Below are positions 8,001-14,750 of a stretch of DNA of 14,752 nucleotides, piece after piece. The position numbers and the translations under genes are program-made. The stretch's first letter is position 1. Each line of letters opens with the position of its first letter. This DNA is from Alistipes sp. (GTDB lineage: Bacteria; Bacteroidota; Bacteroidia; Bacteroidales; Rikenellaceae), in assembly GCA_017391185.1 (NCBI GenBank), contig JAFOZN010000133.1, positions 1-14,752 of the forward strand, written 5' to 3'. The notes beneath the pieces were generated by a model. It did not search any database and had not been told where the DNA came from. It saw nothing but the letters and a program-made list of their open reading frames with translations.

Positions 8001-8414
8001 TTAATTATTAAGTTTTTCGGTTGGCATGCCTGCCTTAACCCACTCATCATAACCCTTGTCAAGGTCAAAGACTTTGTAGCCGTACTCCATAAGTTGTTTG
8101 GCGGCGCGTTTGCTGCGTACGCCACCCTTGCAATAGAGTGCGATGGTGCGGTTGCGAGGTAAGAGTCGGTGGGCGTGATAGATAAAATTAGACTTTAGAA
8201 CATCTATATTGCAATCAGCCTGTGGGATATGTCCTTCATTATACTCCTTTGCAGTACGAACATCGACAAGGATAATCTTCTCGCTCTTAATCTGTTTAGC
8301 GAATTGCTCTACATTGTAGCTACGTATTTTCTCTTGTTTTGATTTTGTTTGGGCCTTAACGTTTGTGGAGAAGAATAAGCCTAAAGTCAGTAAGATGAAT
8401 ATATAGTGTTTCAT
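8001..8414 (-). CDS. Exported single-domain rhodanese-like protein
   Basis: 137 residues: an N-terminal signal peptide (hydrophobic core LLTLGLFFST, likely cleavage after VKA at residue 21) followed by one rhodanese domain. The domain shows ILVDVRTAKEYNEGHIPQADCNID (CH2A-like motif), the active-site loop C95-KGGVR-S101 in YCKGGVRSKRAA, and the closing GYKVFDLDKGYDEWVKAGMP. The catalytic Cys95 is intact, so a sulfurtransferase or redox thiol role in the periplasm is likely; the donor and acceptor are unknown. It starts 5 nt after the lipoprotein gene stops, which means co-transcription with the glycosidase-like gene. Confidence 0.9.
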   Translation of the reverse strand: MKHYIFILLTLGLFFSTNVKAQTKSKQEKIRSYNVEQFAKQIKSEKIILVDVRTAKEYNEGHIPQADCNIDVLKSNFIYHAHRLLPRNRTIALYCKGGVRSKRAAKQLMEYGYKVFDLDKGYDEWVKAGMPTEKLNN

Positions 8415-8419
8415 GTTTG

Positions 8420-9871
8420 TTATCTTTTAGCGTTGGCGGATAGTGTTTTGCCCGATTTGAGCGACACTTTGCAAGATGAAATGGTGTTGCCGAAGGTGTC
8501 TTGACTCTTCTCTGTAGGGTAGTGCTTGCCATCTACTTCTATTGTCGCATAATCTCCGATGAAGCCAACTTCCCATGTAAGTTTTAAGGATGTGTTGTTG
8601 GTGATTGTTGAGCTTGAGGCATTGTTGTGCTTAAGAGTGATATACCCATCTGCTAGTGGCATATTTTTAACCTCAGCCCAACTCTCAGCGGGCAAGTGTG
8701 AGCATGTCGAAATCTTCTTTTGGCTCATCTTTGGATATATACCCATTGCTCCCGAAATGATACCCTCCACTACGCCAAACGATACTTCAGGATACTCTGA
8801 ACGATTCATTTGAGGAAGTTCTGTGGCGAATTTGTATGCATCTTCATTGTAGCCGTTGCGGTAGAGCAGGGCGGGGAATGCCGAGAGATTCTCAATATTC
8901 CATCCAATGCTCAAGATATCGTTGATAGCTGCTCGGCGATGTGTGATATCATTCGAAACTTCAAACCACAAAACAAATGGCACGCCCTCTCCTCTGCGGA
9001 AAACCTTATCTACGGTCCAGAATGTGTTGTAGCGAGAGTTCTCGCTATCCCACCATTTCTGCTCGATAATCTGTTTGTACTCCTCTGCACGCTTTTGGTA
9101 ATCAGTGGCCTTATCAGAGTAGTTGTTGATCTCTGAAATCTGGGCATATGCCTTGTTGGCCGCGTACATCGATGAGAGTAAATCCAAACTCATAGTAATG
9201 CCAGGGAAGTTTTCGGCATATGAAGCCAAACCGCGACAACGGTGGAAACTCTTGTTGATATCGAAATTCTGAGCCATGTTCATATTGCGAGGACGGAGGA
9301 ATGTATTTTCGGGTTGTAACATCCAACGCTCGACATATTCATTGAGACTCTTAGTATAGAAGTTTTGCATTGTGGGGGATTTGATATAATCCGTATCTGC
9401 AGTCCACTCATATAGTTTCAAACATGCTTGCGTTACGTCAAAGTTGGCAGGGAGATTGTACCAGAATGTGCTATCATTCTCATAGTCTGCTGGCGCAGGT
9501 TTGTTGTAGCGATTAATTTCCCAATAAGAACACCAATCCTTGGCCTCGGTAATGTTCTCTGCAAAGCGCATCATCATATTTTTGTTGTGTGGTTGTAGCC
9601 CTAATATGTGTGCGCCGATGGTCTGGTGAGCAACATCTCTCATGCAGAATGCCTCACGATTGGGTAGAGCAGCCTCATACCAATAACCGACAGGATCACT
9701 ATCGTCATGAGCATAACCGAGAGCCGTTTTGCGAGCCCATTCGTAACTCTTTGCAAGGGTTGTGTCGCTTGATGAGAATAGAGAAATCTCATCGATTGGA
9801 ACAGGCTCGATCTGATTGCAGGAGATTAGACATAGAGTGAAAAATGATAATGTCGCGCTTAGTTTTTTCAT
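8420..9871 (-). CDS. Lipoprotein with probable six-hairpin glycosidase fold
   Basis: 483 residues. The N-terminus MKKLSATLSFFTLCLISC has a lipobox with lipid-bearing Cys18, so the protein is an outer-membrane or periplasmic lipoprotein. The body (about residues 40-385) is Trp- and Tyr-rich with helical repeats and conserved-looking stretches such as PNREAFCMRDVAHQ (residues 70-83), WCSYWEINRYNKPAP (113-127) and YPEVSFGVVEGIISGAMG (360-377). The tail LPAESWAEVKNMPLADGYITLKHNN resembles the beta-sandwich tail of GH78 and related six-hairpin enzymes. A glycan-degrading role at the cell surface is therefore plausible. I cannot assign a GH family or name the catalytic acids with confidence; Asp79, Glu118, Glu362 and Glu369 are candidates. 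It sits between omega-amidase (33 nt upstream) and rhodanese (5 nt downstream). Confidence 0.7.
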   Translation of the reverse strand: MKKLSATLSFFTLCLISCNQIEPVPIDEISLFSSSDTTLAKSYEWARKTALGYAHDDSDPVGYWYEAALPNREAFCMRDVAHQTIGAHILGLQPHNKNMMMRFAENITEAKDWCSYWEINRYNKPAPADYENDSTFWYNLPANFDVTQACLKLYEWTADTDYIKSPTMQNFYTKSLNEYVERWMLQPENTFLRPRNMNMAQNFDINKSFHRCRGLASYAENFPGITMSLDLLSSMYAANKAYAQISEINNYSDKATDYQKRAEEYKQIIEQKWWDSENSRYNTFWTVDKVFRRGEGVPFVLWFEVSNDITHRRAAINDILSIGWNIENLSAFPALLYRNGYNEDAYKFATELPQMNRSEYPEVSFGVVEGIISGAMGIYPKMSQKKISTCSHLPAESWAEVKNMPLADGYITLKHNNASSSTITNNTSLKLTWEVGFIGDYATIEVDGKHYPTEKSQDTFGNTISSCKVSLKSGKTLSANAKR

Positions 9872-9904
9872 TTTTTATTTGTTTTTTGGTGTTAGATATA
9901 GGTT

Positions 9905-10672
9905 TTACTCTCTTGGAGTTAATACAAAATCATCGGCATCTTCCAATACAGGGAACTTCTCGCGGAATGCCTCCAAAGTGTCCATGTCGATCTGGGCAGT
10001 AAGCAAACACTCCTTATCTTCGTTACACTCTGCTAAAGTCTTGCCATAAGGATCTATGATTGCGCTATGTCCAGAATATTGGCAATAGGGATCTTTTCCT
10101 ACACGATTTACACCTACTACATAACATTGATTCTCGATAGCTCTGGCGTGTAGTAGAGCCTTCCATGCCTCAACGCGTGGTGTGGGCCAACTCGCGACAT
10201 AAATAGCCATGTCGTAATCTTTGCGGTTGCGAGACCAGACGGGGAAACGCAGATCATAACAGATCGCCAACAAGATGCGTACACCCATATACTCCACCAC
10301 AACACGCTCCTGCCCTGCTTGGTAGCGGTTGTGCTCACCGCCATAGGTGAAGAGATGATGTTTGTCATATTGGGCATAATCGCCTTCGGGTGTAACGAAA
10401 TAGAAGCGGTTGTAGAATACTCCCTCCTCTTCGGTGGCGATACTTCCTGCTATGGCAGCTCCCATCTGTTTAGCCTTTTGTTGCATCCATCTGAGCGAAG
10501 TACAATCTCTCTCGGCGATGCCCTCAGGTTCGGTGCAGAATCCTGTCGAAAACATCTCAGGCAGGATGTATAGATCCGATATCGGAGCCTCATCTATGGC
10601 CTTGTCGGCGCGTTGTAGATTCTCGTTGGGCGATGACCAGAGAATATCTTGTTGAAGGGTGGTGATTTTCAT
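9905..10672 (-). CDS. Omega-amidase, nitrilase superfamily (YafV-like)
   Basis: 255 residues, the usual omega-amidase length. The nitrilase catalytic triad is intact: Glu39 in LPEMFSTGF, Lys104 in YDKHHLFTYGGEH, and Cys138 in ICYDLRFPVWSRN; Glu113 of GGEH is the second conserved glutamate. These motif versions, especially EMFSTGF and CYDLRFP, are those of YafV/Nit2-type omega-amidases, which hydrolyse 2-oxoglutaramate and 2-oxosuccinamate to the oxoacid and ammonia, and serve in methionine salvage in some bacteria. No signal peptide, so cytoplasmic. It is the first gene of the amidase-glycosidase-rhodanese run; its -7 box at 10690 lies only 17 nt from the ATG, giving a very short leader. Alternative: another carbon-nitrogen hydrolase, but the motifs argue against it. 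Confidence 0.9.
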   Translation of the reverse strand: MKITTLQQDILWSSPNENLQRADKAIDEAPISDLYILPEMFSTGFCTEPEGIAERDCTSLRWMQQKAKQMGAAIAGSIATEEEGVFYNRFYFVTPEGDYAQYDKHHLFTYGGEHNRYQAGQERVVVEYMGVRILLAICYDLRFPVWSRNRKDYDMAIYVASWPTPRVEAWKALLHARAIENQCYVVGVNRVGKDPYCQYSGHSAIIDPYGKTLAECNEDKECLLTAQIDMDTLEAFREKFPVLEDADDFVLTPRE

Positions 10673-10689
10673 ATAAAAATATATTTACG

Positions 10690-10697
10690 CAAAGATA
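10690..10697 (-). promoter_or_regulatory. -7 box for the amidase-glycosidase-rhodanese run
   Basis: Minus strand TATCTTTG, a full match to the Bacteroidota -7 consensus, 17 nt upstream of the amidase ATG. No clear -33 TTTG at the expected spacing. It is divergent from the patatin promoter at 10757. Confidence 0.5.
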
Positions 10698-10756
10698 GGA
10701 ATTTCATCGTTAATATTAAATAGTATGGAGTAAAATACCGTTTCGGAAGATTTTAT

Positions 10757-10764
10757 TAACTTTG
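10757..10764 (+). promoter_or_regulatory. -7 box for the patatin-like gene
   Basis: TAACTTTG matches TAnnTTTG. A TTTC at 10741-10744 is a weak -33 candidate at a spacing that is somewhat short. The ATG at 10828 follows after about 63 nt, a leader in which I see no notable structure. Confidence 0.4.
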
Positions 10765-10827
10765 TAGCGGTAGAGCAAGAGGTTGTGGCCTAAATGTTGA
10801 AACACATATAGCAAATAGTGTGTGAAT

Positions 10828-11682
10828 ATGAGAGTCAAATTGGATAAATCATCGGGATTGATATTGGAGGGTGGTGGAATGCGTGGAGTCTTTACATGCG
10901 GAGTGCTGGATAACTTTATGGATAGAGGGATTCGTTTTCCATATACCATAGGTGTGAGTGCGGGTGCGTGTAACGGACTTTCGTATATGTCGAGTCAGCG
11001 TGGTAGGGGCAAATTTAGCAATATAGATATGTTGGAGAAATATCACTATATTGGCTTCAAACAACTCTTGACCAAGGGTAATATCATGGATTTCGAACTG
11101 TTATTCCACACCTTTCCCGAAAAGATTGTTCCTTATGATTATGAGCGATATGCGCAGATAGAGGAACGATATGAGATGGTCACAACAAGTTGCCTGACGG
11201 GCCAAGCGTGTTATTACGAGGAGAAAAACGATCCCAAAAGAATCATAGATATTGTGAAGGCTTCGAGCTCTTTGCCTTTTGTCTGTCCTGTGGCGTATGT
11301 TGATGGCGAGCCGATGTTGGATGGCGGTATTGCCGATTCTATACCACTCAGACGAGCCCAAGAGTTGGGATATGATAATAATGTGGTGATCTTGACTCGC
11401 AATAAAGGTTATCGAAAACCTGATAAACCTACATCCATACCTCCATTCTTCTATCGCAAATACCCTGCGCTCAAGGAGGCTATACGCCGTAGAAATGCAC
11501 TCTACAATGAACAGATTTCGTTGGTCGAAGAGTTGGAGGATAAAGGAAAGTTGGTGGTGCTTCGCCCCCAAAAGCCCATTGAGGTGGATCGTATGGAGCG
11601 CGATACCCGTAAATTGTTGGATCTCTATGAGGAGGGGTATAATGTAGCGGCCAAAGTGGAGTTTCAAGCGGAGGTTGTATAA
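10828..11682 (+). CDS. Patatin-like phospholipase
   Basis: 284 residues from ATG 10828; a GTG two codons upstream (10822) is an alternative start. All patatin hallmarks are there: the oxyanion loop GGGMRG (residues 15-20), the nucleophile elbow GVSAG with Ser44, and the second catalytic residue Asp165 in DGGIADSIP. These make the Ser-Asp dyad of a lipid acyl hydrolase. The spacing and the later SSSLPFVCPV and VILTRNKGYRK stretches resemble the YjjU/RssA-like bacterial group, of unknown physiological substrate. No signal peptide is seen, so it is probably cytoplasmic or membrane-associated from inside. Single-gene unit with its own -7 box and a hairpin at 11685-11719 shared with the convergent beta-barrel gene. 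Confidence 0.92.
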   Translation: MRVKLDKSSGLILEGGGMRGVFTCGVLDNFMDRGIRFPYTIGVSAGACNGLSYMSSQRGRGKFSNIDMLEKYHYIGFKQLLTKGNIMDFELLFHTFPEKIVPYDYERYAQIEERYEMVTTSCLTGQACYYEEKNDPKRIIDIVKASSSLPFVCPVAYVDGEPMLDGGIADSIPLRRAQELGYDNNVVILTRNKGYRKPDKPTSIPPFFYRKYPALKEAIRRRNALYNEQISLVEELEDKGKLVVLRPQKPIEVDRMERDTRKLLDLYEEGYNVAAKVEFQAEVV

Positions 11683-11684
11683 TA

Positions 11685-11719
11685 AATTAGGAGTTGATAC
11701 ATCGAATCAACTCCTAATT
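11685..11719. terminator. Hairpin between convergent patatin and beta-barrel genes
   Basis: A perfect 14-bp inverted repeat (11685-11698 with 11706-11719, AATTAGGAGTTGAT / ATCAACTCCTAATT) with a 7-nt loop, starting just after the patatin stop. The T-run on either side is poor (TATA on the plus side, TTATTATAC on the minus side), so termination strength is uncertain; the position between convergent genes supports the role. Confidence 0.75.
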
Positions 11720-11738
11720 ATATACTCAATACCCTCGT

Positions 11739-12719
11739 TTAGAAACCGAAGAAACAGTTGATGTATGCCATACATCTATCTTTTATGGCTGCGCCCTTGG
11801 CTTGATCGTAGCGGAAGTTTGGCGCAATTTTCACATATCGGCATGGGCGATATTCAACTCCTGCCAGATATGAAGATTCATCTTTGGCGGAGTTCCAACC
11901 ATCTTTTGACCAGAGGTTGTCATATCTTAGGAAGCCATTTACCTTGTCTGCGATTTTTATTGTCGAGTAGATTGATACTCCATCAAGGTGGTGATTTTTG
12001 ATGTTGCTCATATTCTCGATGCGGTTATACTCTGCTCCGATGGAGAACTTTTCGCGCTTATATCCGATAAAAGCTGCGTAAATGTTTATGTTTTCCAAAC
12101 TCTTTTCAGCTCTTTCGTTGATGCTGCCGTATAATCGCATGGTAAGGCCGTTGATGGGTGTGAGAGTAGCACCTATGCCATATTGCAGGCCGCTGTTTTT
12201 CTGTATTTTCTTGTATCCCTCACCATTTACAACAATAGCGTCCATCGAGATCCAGTCGGCAAATTTGTAGGATGCCGACAATCCCAAATCTGCACTGCTG
12301 GCAAACTTGTAGTAGTCTTGCAAAACCATCTTCATGTAGCGGTAGCCCCAAAAATCCTCCTGAACCTTGAAACTTGTGGTAGAGATCAGTCCGCTGTGGA
12401 GTGTGAAATCGCCACTTTTCCATTTTATCTGAGCATTTTTGATGTATGCTATGCGTTGCAGATCGCCAACATCTCTCGATGTGCCAACATCCATCACAGC
12501 CTTTATTTCCAGACTCTTGCCAATGGAGTATTGATAGCCCAAATAACTTCTATCCAATTCAAATCCGCGATTCTCGTTCTCTGAGCCAAATCCAGCATGG
12601 AAATTACCAAAGACTTGTATGATAGCCTTGCCCTGTGTCTTTTTTGATTCGATCTCTTGCGCTTGCACCATTGTGGCAATACATGCTAAAAATCCCGCTA
12701 TGATAAATTTTGTTCTCAT
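11739..12719 (-). CDS. Outer-membrane beta-barrel (porin-like) protein
   Basis: 326 residues from the ATG at 12719; a GTG at 12725 could add two residues. A signal peptide (FIIAGFLACIATMVQA) is followed by a mature chain of alternating hydrophobic and polar stretches with aromatic girdle residues, for example KAIIQVFGNFHAGFG, YLGYQYSIGKSLEIKAVMDVG, LGLSASYKFADW, MRLYGSINER and GFLRYDNLW. It ends in INCFFGF with C-terminal Phe, the usual outer-membrane barrel signal. The pattern suggests about 12-16 strands and resembles Bacteroidota porin-like proteins of the OprP/O-like group, but no selectivity loop is recognisable and the substrate is unknown. Single-gene unit. An imperfect -7 box (TACATTTC, minus strand, 12753-12760) lies about 33 nt upstream of the ATG. 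Confidence 0.8.
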   Translation of the reverse strand: MRTKFIIAGFLACIATMVQAQEIESKKTQGKAIIQVFGNFHAGFGSENENRGFELDRSYLGYQYSIGKSLEIKAVMDVGTSRDVGDLQRIAYIKNAQIKWKSGDFTLHSGLISTTSFKVQEDFWGYRYMKMVLQDYYKFASSADLGLSASYKFADWISMDAIVVNGEGYKKIQKNSGLQYGIGATLTPINGLTMRLYGSINERAEKSLENINIYAAFIGYKREKFSIGAEYNRIENMSNIKNHHLDGVSIYSTIKIADKVNGFLRYDNLWSKDGWNSAKDESSYLAGVEYRPCRYVKIAPNFRYDQAKGAAIKDRCMAYINCFFGF

Positions 12720-12815
12720 CCTCACTTTTTCTCTCTGGTTTGATGGTGTAAAGAAATGTAATTAGCTTTCTTAAGAAGTTATAAATTGTAGAGTTCGGTA
12801 TAATTAGTTTTGGCT

Positions 12816-12857
12816 AAAATGAAGAGCCTCTCCTACGTTTTTGCAGGATAGGCTCTT
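12816..12857 (-). terminator. Terminator of the cyclophilin gene
   Basis: A 13-bp stem with one mismatch (AAGAGCCTCTCCT at 12822-12834 with AGGATAGGCTCTT at 12845-12857), 10-nt loop. On the minus strand it is followed by CATTTTAG. It lies 19 nt after the cyclophilin stop at 12877. Confidence 0.8.
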
Positions 12858-12876
12858 GTGGTTAAGGGAAGGGGTG

Positions 12877-13314
12877 CTACTCCTCTACGATAGTGATAGA
12901 AAGGATCAAATCACCTGGTCGGATGTCATCAATCACATCCACACCCTCTACAACCTGACCGAAGCATGTGTGTACTCCGTCCAAGTGCTGAGTATTCTGG
13001 CGGTTGTGGCAGATGAAGAACTGAGAACCGCCCGTATCTTTACCTCGGTGAGCCATCGAGAGGACACCACGATCATGGTACTGACGAGGAGCCGAAGTCT
13101 CACACTTGATTGTATAGCCCGGTCCACCTGCGCCGTTGCCGATAGGACAACCACCCTGAATCACGAAATCTGGAATTACGCGGTGGAATGTCAAACCATC
13201 GTAAAAACGGCTCTCGCTGAGCTTGATAAAATTCTCTACTGTGATAGGAGTCTCATCGGCATAAAGCTCGGCCTTCATGTCTCCTTTCTCGGTTGAAATG
13301 ATAGCGTATTTCAT
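12877..13314 (-). CDS. Cyclophilin-type peptidylprolyl cis-trans isomerase
   Basis: 145 residues, a minimal single-domain cyclophilin with no signal peptide, so cytoplasmic. The active-site motif [13 protein letters not shown] carries the catalytic Arg45, followed by [24 protein letters not shown] and [11 protein letters not shown], the complete set of PpiA/PpiB-type signatures. It speeds proline isomerisation during protein folding. The position of the usual binding-pocket Trp is taken by His in LDGVHTCFG, which is also common in bacterial cyclophilins. Single-gene unit, divergent from the threonine dehydrogenase gene and ended by the hairpin at 12822-12857. Confidence 0.95.
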   Translation of the reverse strand: MKYAIISTEKGDMKAELYADETPITVENFIKLSESRFYDGLTFHRVIPDFVIQGGCPIGNGAGGPGYTIKCETSAPRQYHDRGVLSMAHRGKDTGGSQFFICHNRQNTQHLDGVHTCFGQVVEGVDVIDDIRPGDLILSITIVEE

Positions 13315-13367
13315 AAATTTATAAGGTATAATGTTAAATTAAACTCTCGGTTGGAAGCAAAATCTTC

Positions 13368-13375
13368 GAAAGATA
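13368..13375 (-). promoter_or_regulatory. Candidate -7 box for the cyclophilin gene
   Basis: Minus strand TATCTTTC, one base off the TAnnTTTG consensus, about 53 nt upstream of the cyclophilin ATG. No convincing -33 box. The gap 13315-13500 otherwise holds the threonine dehydrogenase promoter and nothing else recognisable. Confidence 0.35.
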
Positions 13376-13447
13376 CAAATTTTTTGAGAAATGGACACTC
13401 TTTGTGAAAATATTTGAGTTCGTGATAAAAATAATTGACTTGGAGTC

Positions 13448-13478
13448 TTTGTAAATCAAAAAATAAAACTTATATTTG
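13448..13478 (+). promoter_or_regulatory. Promoter of the threonine dehydrogenase gene
   Basis: The best promoter in the window: -33 TTTG at 13448-13451, 19-nt spacer, and -7 TATATTTG at 13471-13478, matching both halves of the Bacteroidota consensus TTTG-N(about 19)-TAnnTTTG. The ATG at 13501 follows 22 nt later, and this position supports that start over the in-frame upstream extension to 13435, which would overlap the promoter. Confidence 0.75.
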
Positions 13479-13500
13479 CATCACAATTGCAAACCAAACT

Positions 13501-14442
13501 ATGAAAAAAATTCTTATTGTAGGAGCAGGAGGTCAGATTGGTTCTGAGTTAACCACATATTTGCGTGGTATTTATGGCGAGTCTAATGTTATTGCAGCAG
13601 ACTTGCGACATAACGAGAAATTGGCTGAGAGTGGTCCTTTCGTGGAGCTAGATGCTTTGGATCGTACCAAGATGGCTTATACTGTACATAAGAATGGTGT
13701 TGATACAATTTTTAACCTTGTAGCGTTGTTGTCTGCTACGGGCGAGAAGAATCCACAGCTTGCGTGGAATATCAACATGGGTGCGTTGAACAACTCTTTG
13801 GAGGTTGCGCGTGAGTACAATTGTGCATGTTTTACTCCAAGTTCTATCGGTGCTTTCGGTGGTGATTTCCCCCGTGATAATACGCCTCAGGACGTTGTGA
13901 TGCAGCCAGATACTATGTATGGTGTTTGTAAGGTTGCGGGCGAGATGTTGTCTAACTACTACTATACTCGTTATGGTGTAGATACTCGTTCGGTACGTTT
14001 CCCAGGTATTATTTCGAATGTGACTTTGCCTGGTGGAGGTACTACAGACTATGCTGTGGAGATTTACTATGCCGCAGTGAAGGGTGAGAAGTTTACATGT
14101 CCAGTACGTGATGTGTATATGGATATGATGTATATGCCTGATGCGTTGCGCGCTATGGTGGAGTTGATGGAGGCAGATCCAGCAAAACTACGTCACCGTA
14201 ATAGCTTCAATATCGCATCTATGAGCTTTACTCCAGATATCATCTACAATGAGATCCGTAAGCGTATTCCGGATTTCCAGATGACTTATCGCATCGATCC
14301 TGTTAAGCAGGGTATCGCCGAGAGTTGGCCAAACTCTTTGGATGATAGTTGCGCACGTGAGGAGTGGGGCTGGAAGCCACAGTGGGATTTGTCATCGATG
14401 ACAGATGATATGCTGGAGGCTATCCGTAAAAAAGATCTTTAG
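13501..14442 (+). CDS. L-threonine 3-dehydrogenase, short-chain dehydrogenase type
   Basis: 313 residues. A Rossmann NAD-binding motif GAGGQIG (residues 8-14) opens the protein; the catalytic set is Ser114/Ser115 in TPSSIGAFG and Y140-GVC-K144. The stretch RSVRFPGIISNVTLPGGGTTDYAVEIYYAAVKG (from about residue 163) is diagnostic of the extended-SDR L-threonine dehydrogenases found in Bacteroidota and animals, distinct from the zinc-dependent E. coli Tdh. It oxidises threonine to 2-amino-3-oxobutyrate, which 2-amino-3-ketobutyrate CoA ligase (Kbl, not seen in this window) cleaves to glycine and acetyl-CoA. Glycine can then supply C1 units. The ATG at 13501 fits the start of the Rossmann fold and the promoter. 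Ends at a strong terminator. Confidence 0.9.
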   Translation: MKKILIVGAGGQIGSELTTYLRGIYGESNVIAADLRHNEKLAESGPFVELDALDRTKMAYTVHKNGVDTIFNLVALLSATGEKNPQLAWNINMGALNNSLEVAREYNCACFTPSSIGAFGGDFPRDNTPQDVVMQPDTMYGVCKVAGEMLSNYYYTRYGVDTRSVRFPGIISNVTLPGGGTTDYAVEIYYAAVKGEKFTCPVRDVYMDMMYMPDALRAMVELMEADPAKLRHRNSFNIASMSFTPDIIYNEIRKRIPDFQMTYRIDPVKQGIAESWPNSLDDSCAREEWGWKPQWDLSSMTDDMLEAIRKKDL

Positions 14443-14472
14443 TCGACAAAGATAATTGTAATAGTTGAGAGG

Positions 14473-14505
14473 GGTGGGCGTTGTGAAACGTCCACCATTT
14501 TTTTT
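14473..14505 (+). terminator. Terminator of the threonine dehydrogenase gene
   Basis: A 10-bp stem with one G-T wobble (GGTGGGCGTT at 14473-14482, AACGTCCACC at 14487-14496), a 4-nt GTGA loop and a run of eight T (14498-14505). It begins 30 nt after the stop codon at 14442. Confidence 0.93.
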
Positions 14506-14533
14506 GCTAATTATTGTTGTTGGGTAGTCTGTT

Positions 14534-14580
14534 ATGTCGAGTTGCTGATTGGGCGGAGGGTTCTTGTCCTGTGGGCAAGT
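14534..14580. repeat. 47-nt direct repeat, copy 1
   Basis: Matches copy 2 (14704-14750) at 44 of 47 positions, with period 170 nt. Contains TTGCTGATTGGGCGGAGGG and an inverted repeat CTTGTCC-TGT-GGGCAAG (14563-14579) with one T-G pair. Confidence 0.9.
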
Positions 14581-14631
14581 TTGCAAGTCTGACCCACCCC
14601 CAAACCCCCGCCTCAGGCAGGGGCTTAGGTC

Positions 14632-14654
14632 GCTTTGCCGAGGAGCAAAGCTCC
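14632..14654. repeat. Two mutually exclusive hairpins
   Basis: GCTTTGC (14632-14638) can pair with GCAAAGC (14645-14651); alternatively GGAGC (14642-14646) pairs with GCTCC (14650-14654) around AAA. Both cannot form at once. Seen directly by base pairing; function unknown. Confidence 0.6.
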
Positions 14655-14703
14655 GAAAGTGGCGCTAATTGAGCGATTATGTAGTCTGGATTTTTAGCCT
14701 GCG

Positions 14704-14750
14704 ATGTCGTTTTGCTGATTGGGCGGAGGGTTCTTGTCCTGTGGACAAGT
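14704..14750. repeat. 47-nt direct repeat, copy 2
   Basis: Same as copy 1 except three bases. Its inverted repeat CTTGTCC-TGT-GGACAAG (14733-14749) is perfect. The window ends two bases later, so the true repeat may extend further. Confidence 0.9.

Noticed and set aside
11101..11667. Minus-strand open frame of 188 codons opposite the patatin-like gene
   Set aside because: No recognisable motif, and the plus strand carries all patatin catalytic motifs.
14392..14586. Short minus-strand frame across the threonine dehydrogenase end and terminator
   Set aside because: It reads through the terminator and repeat, with low-complexity translation.
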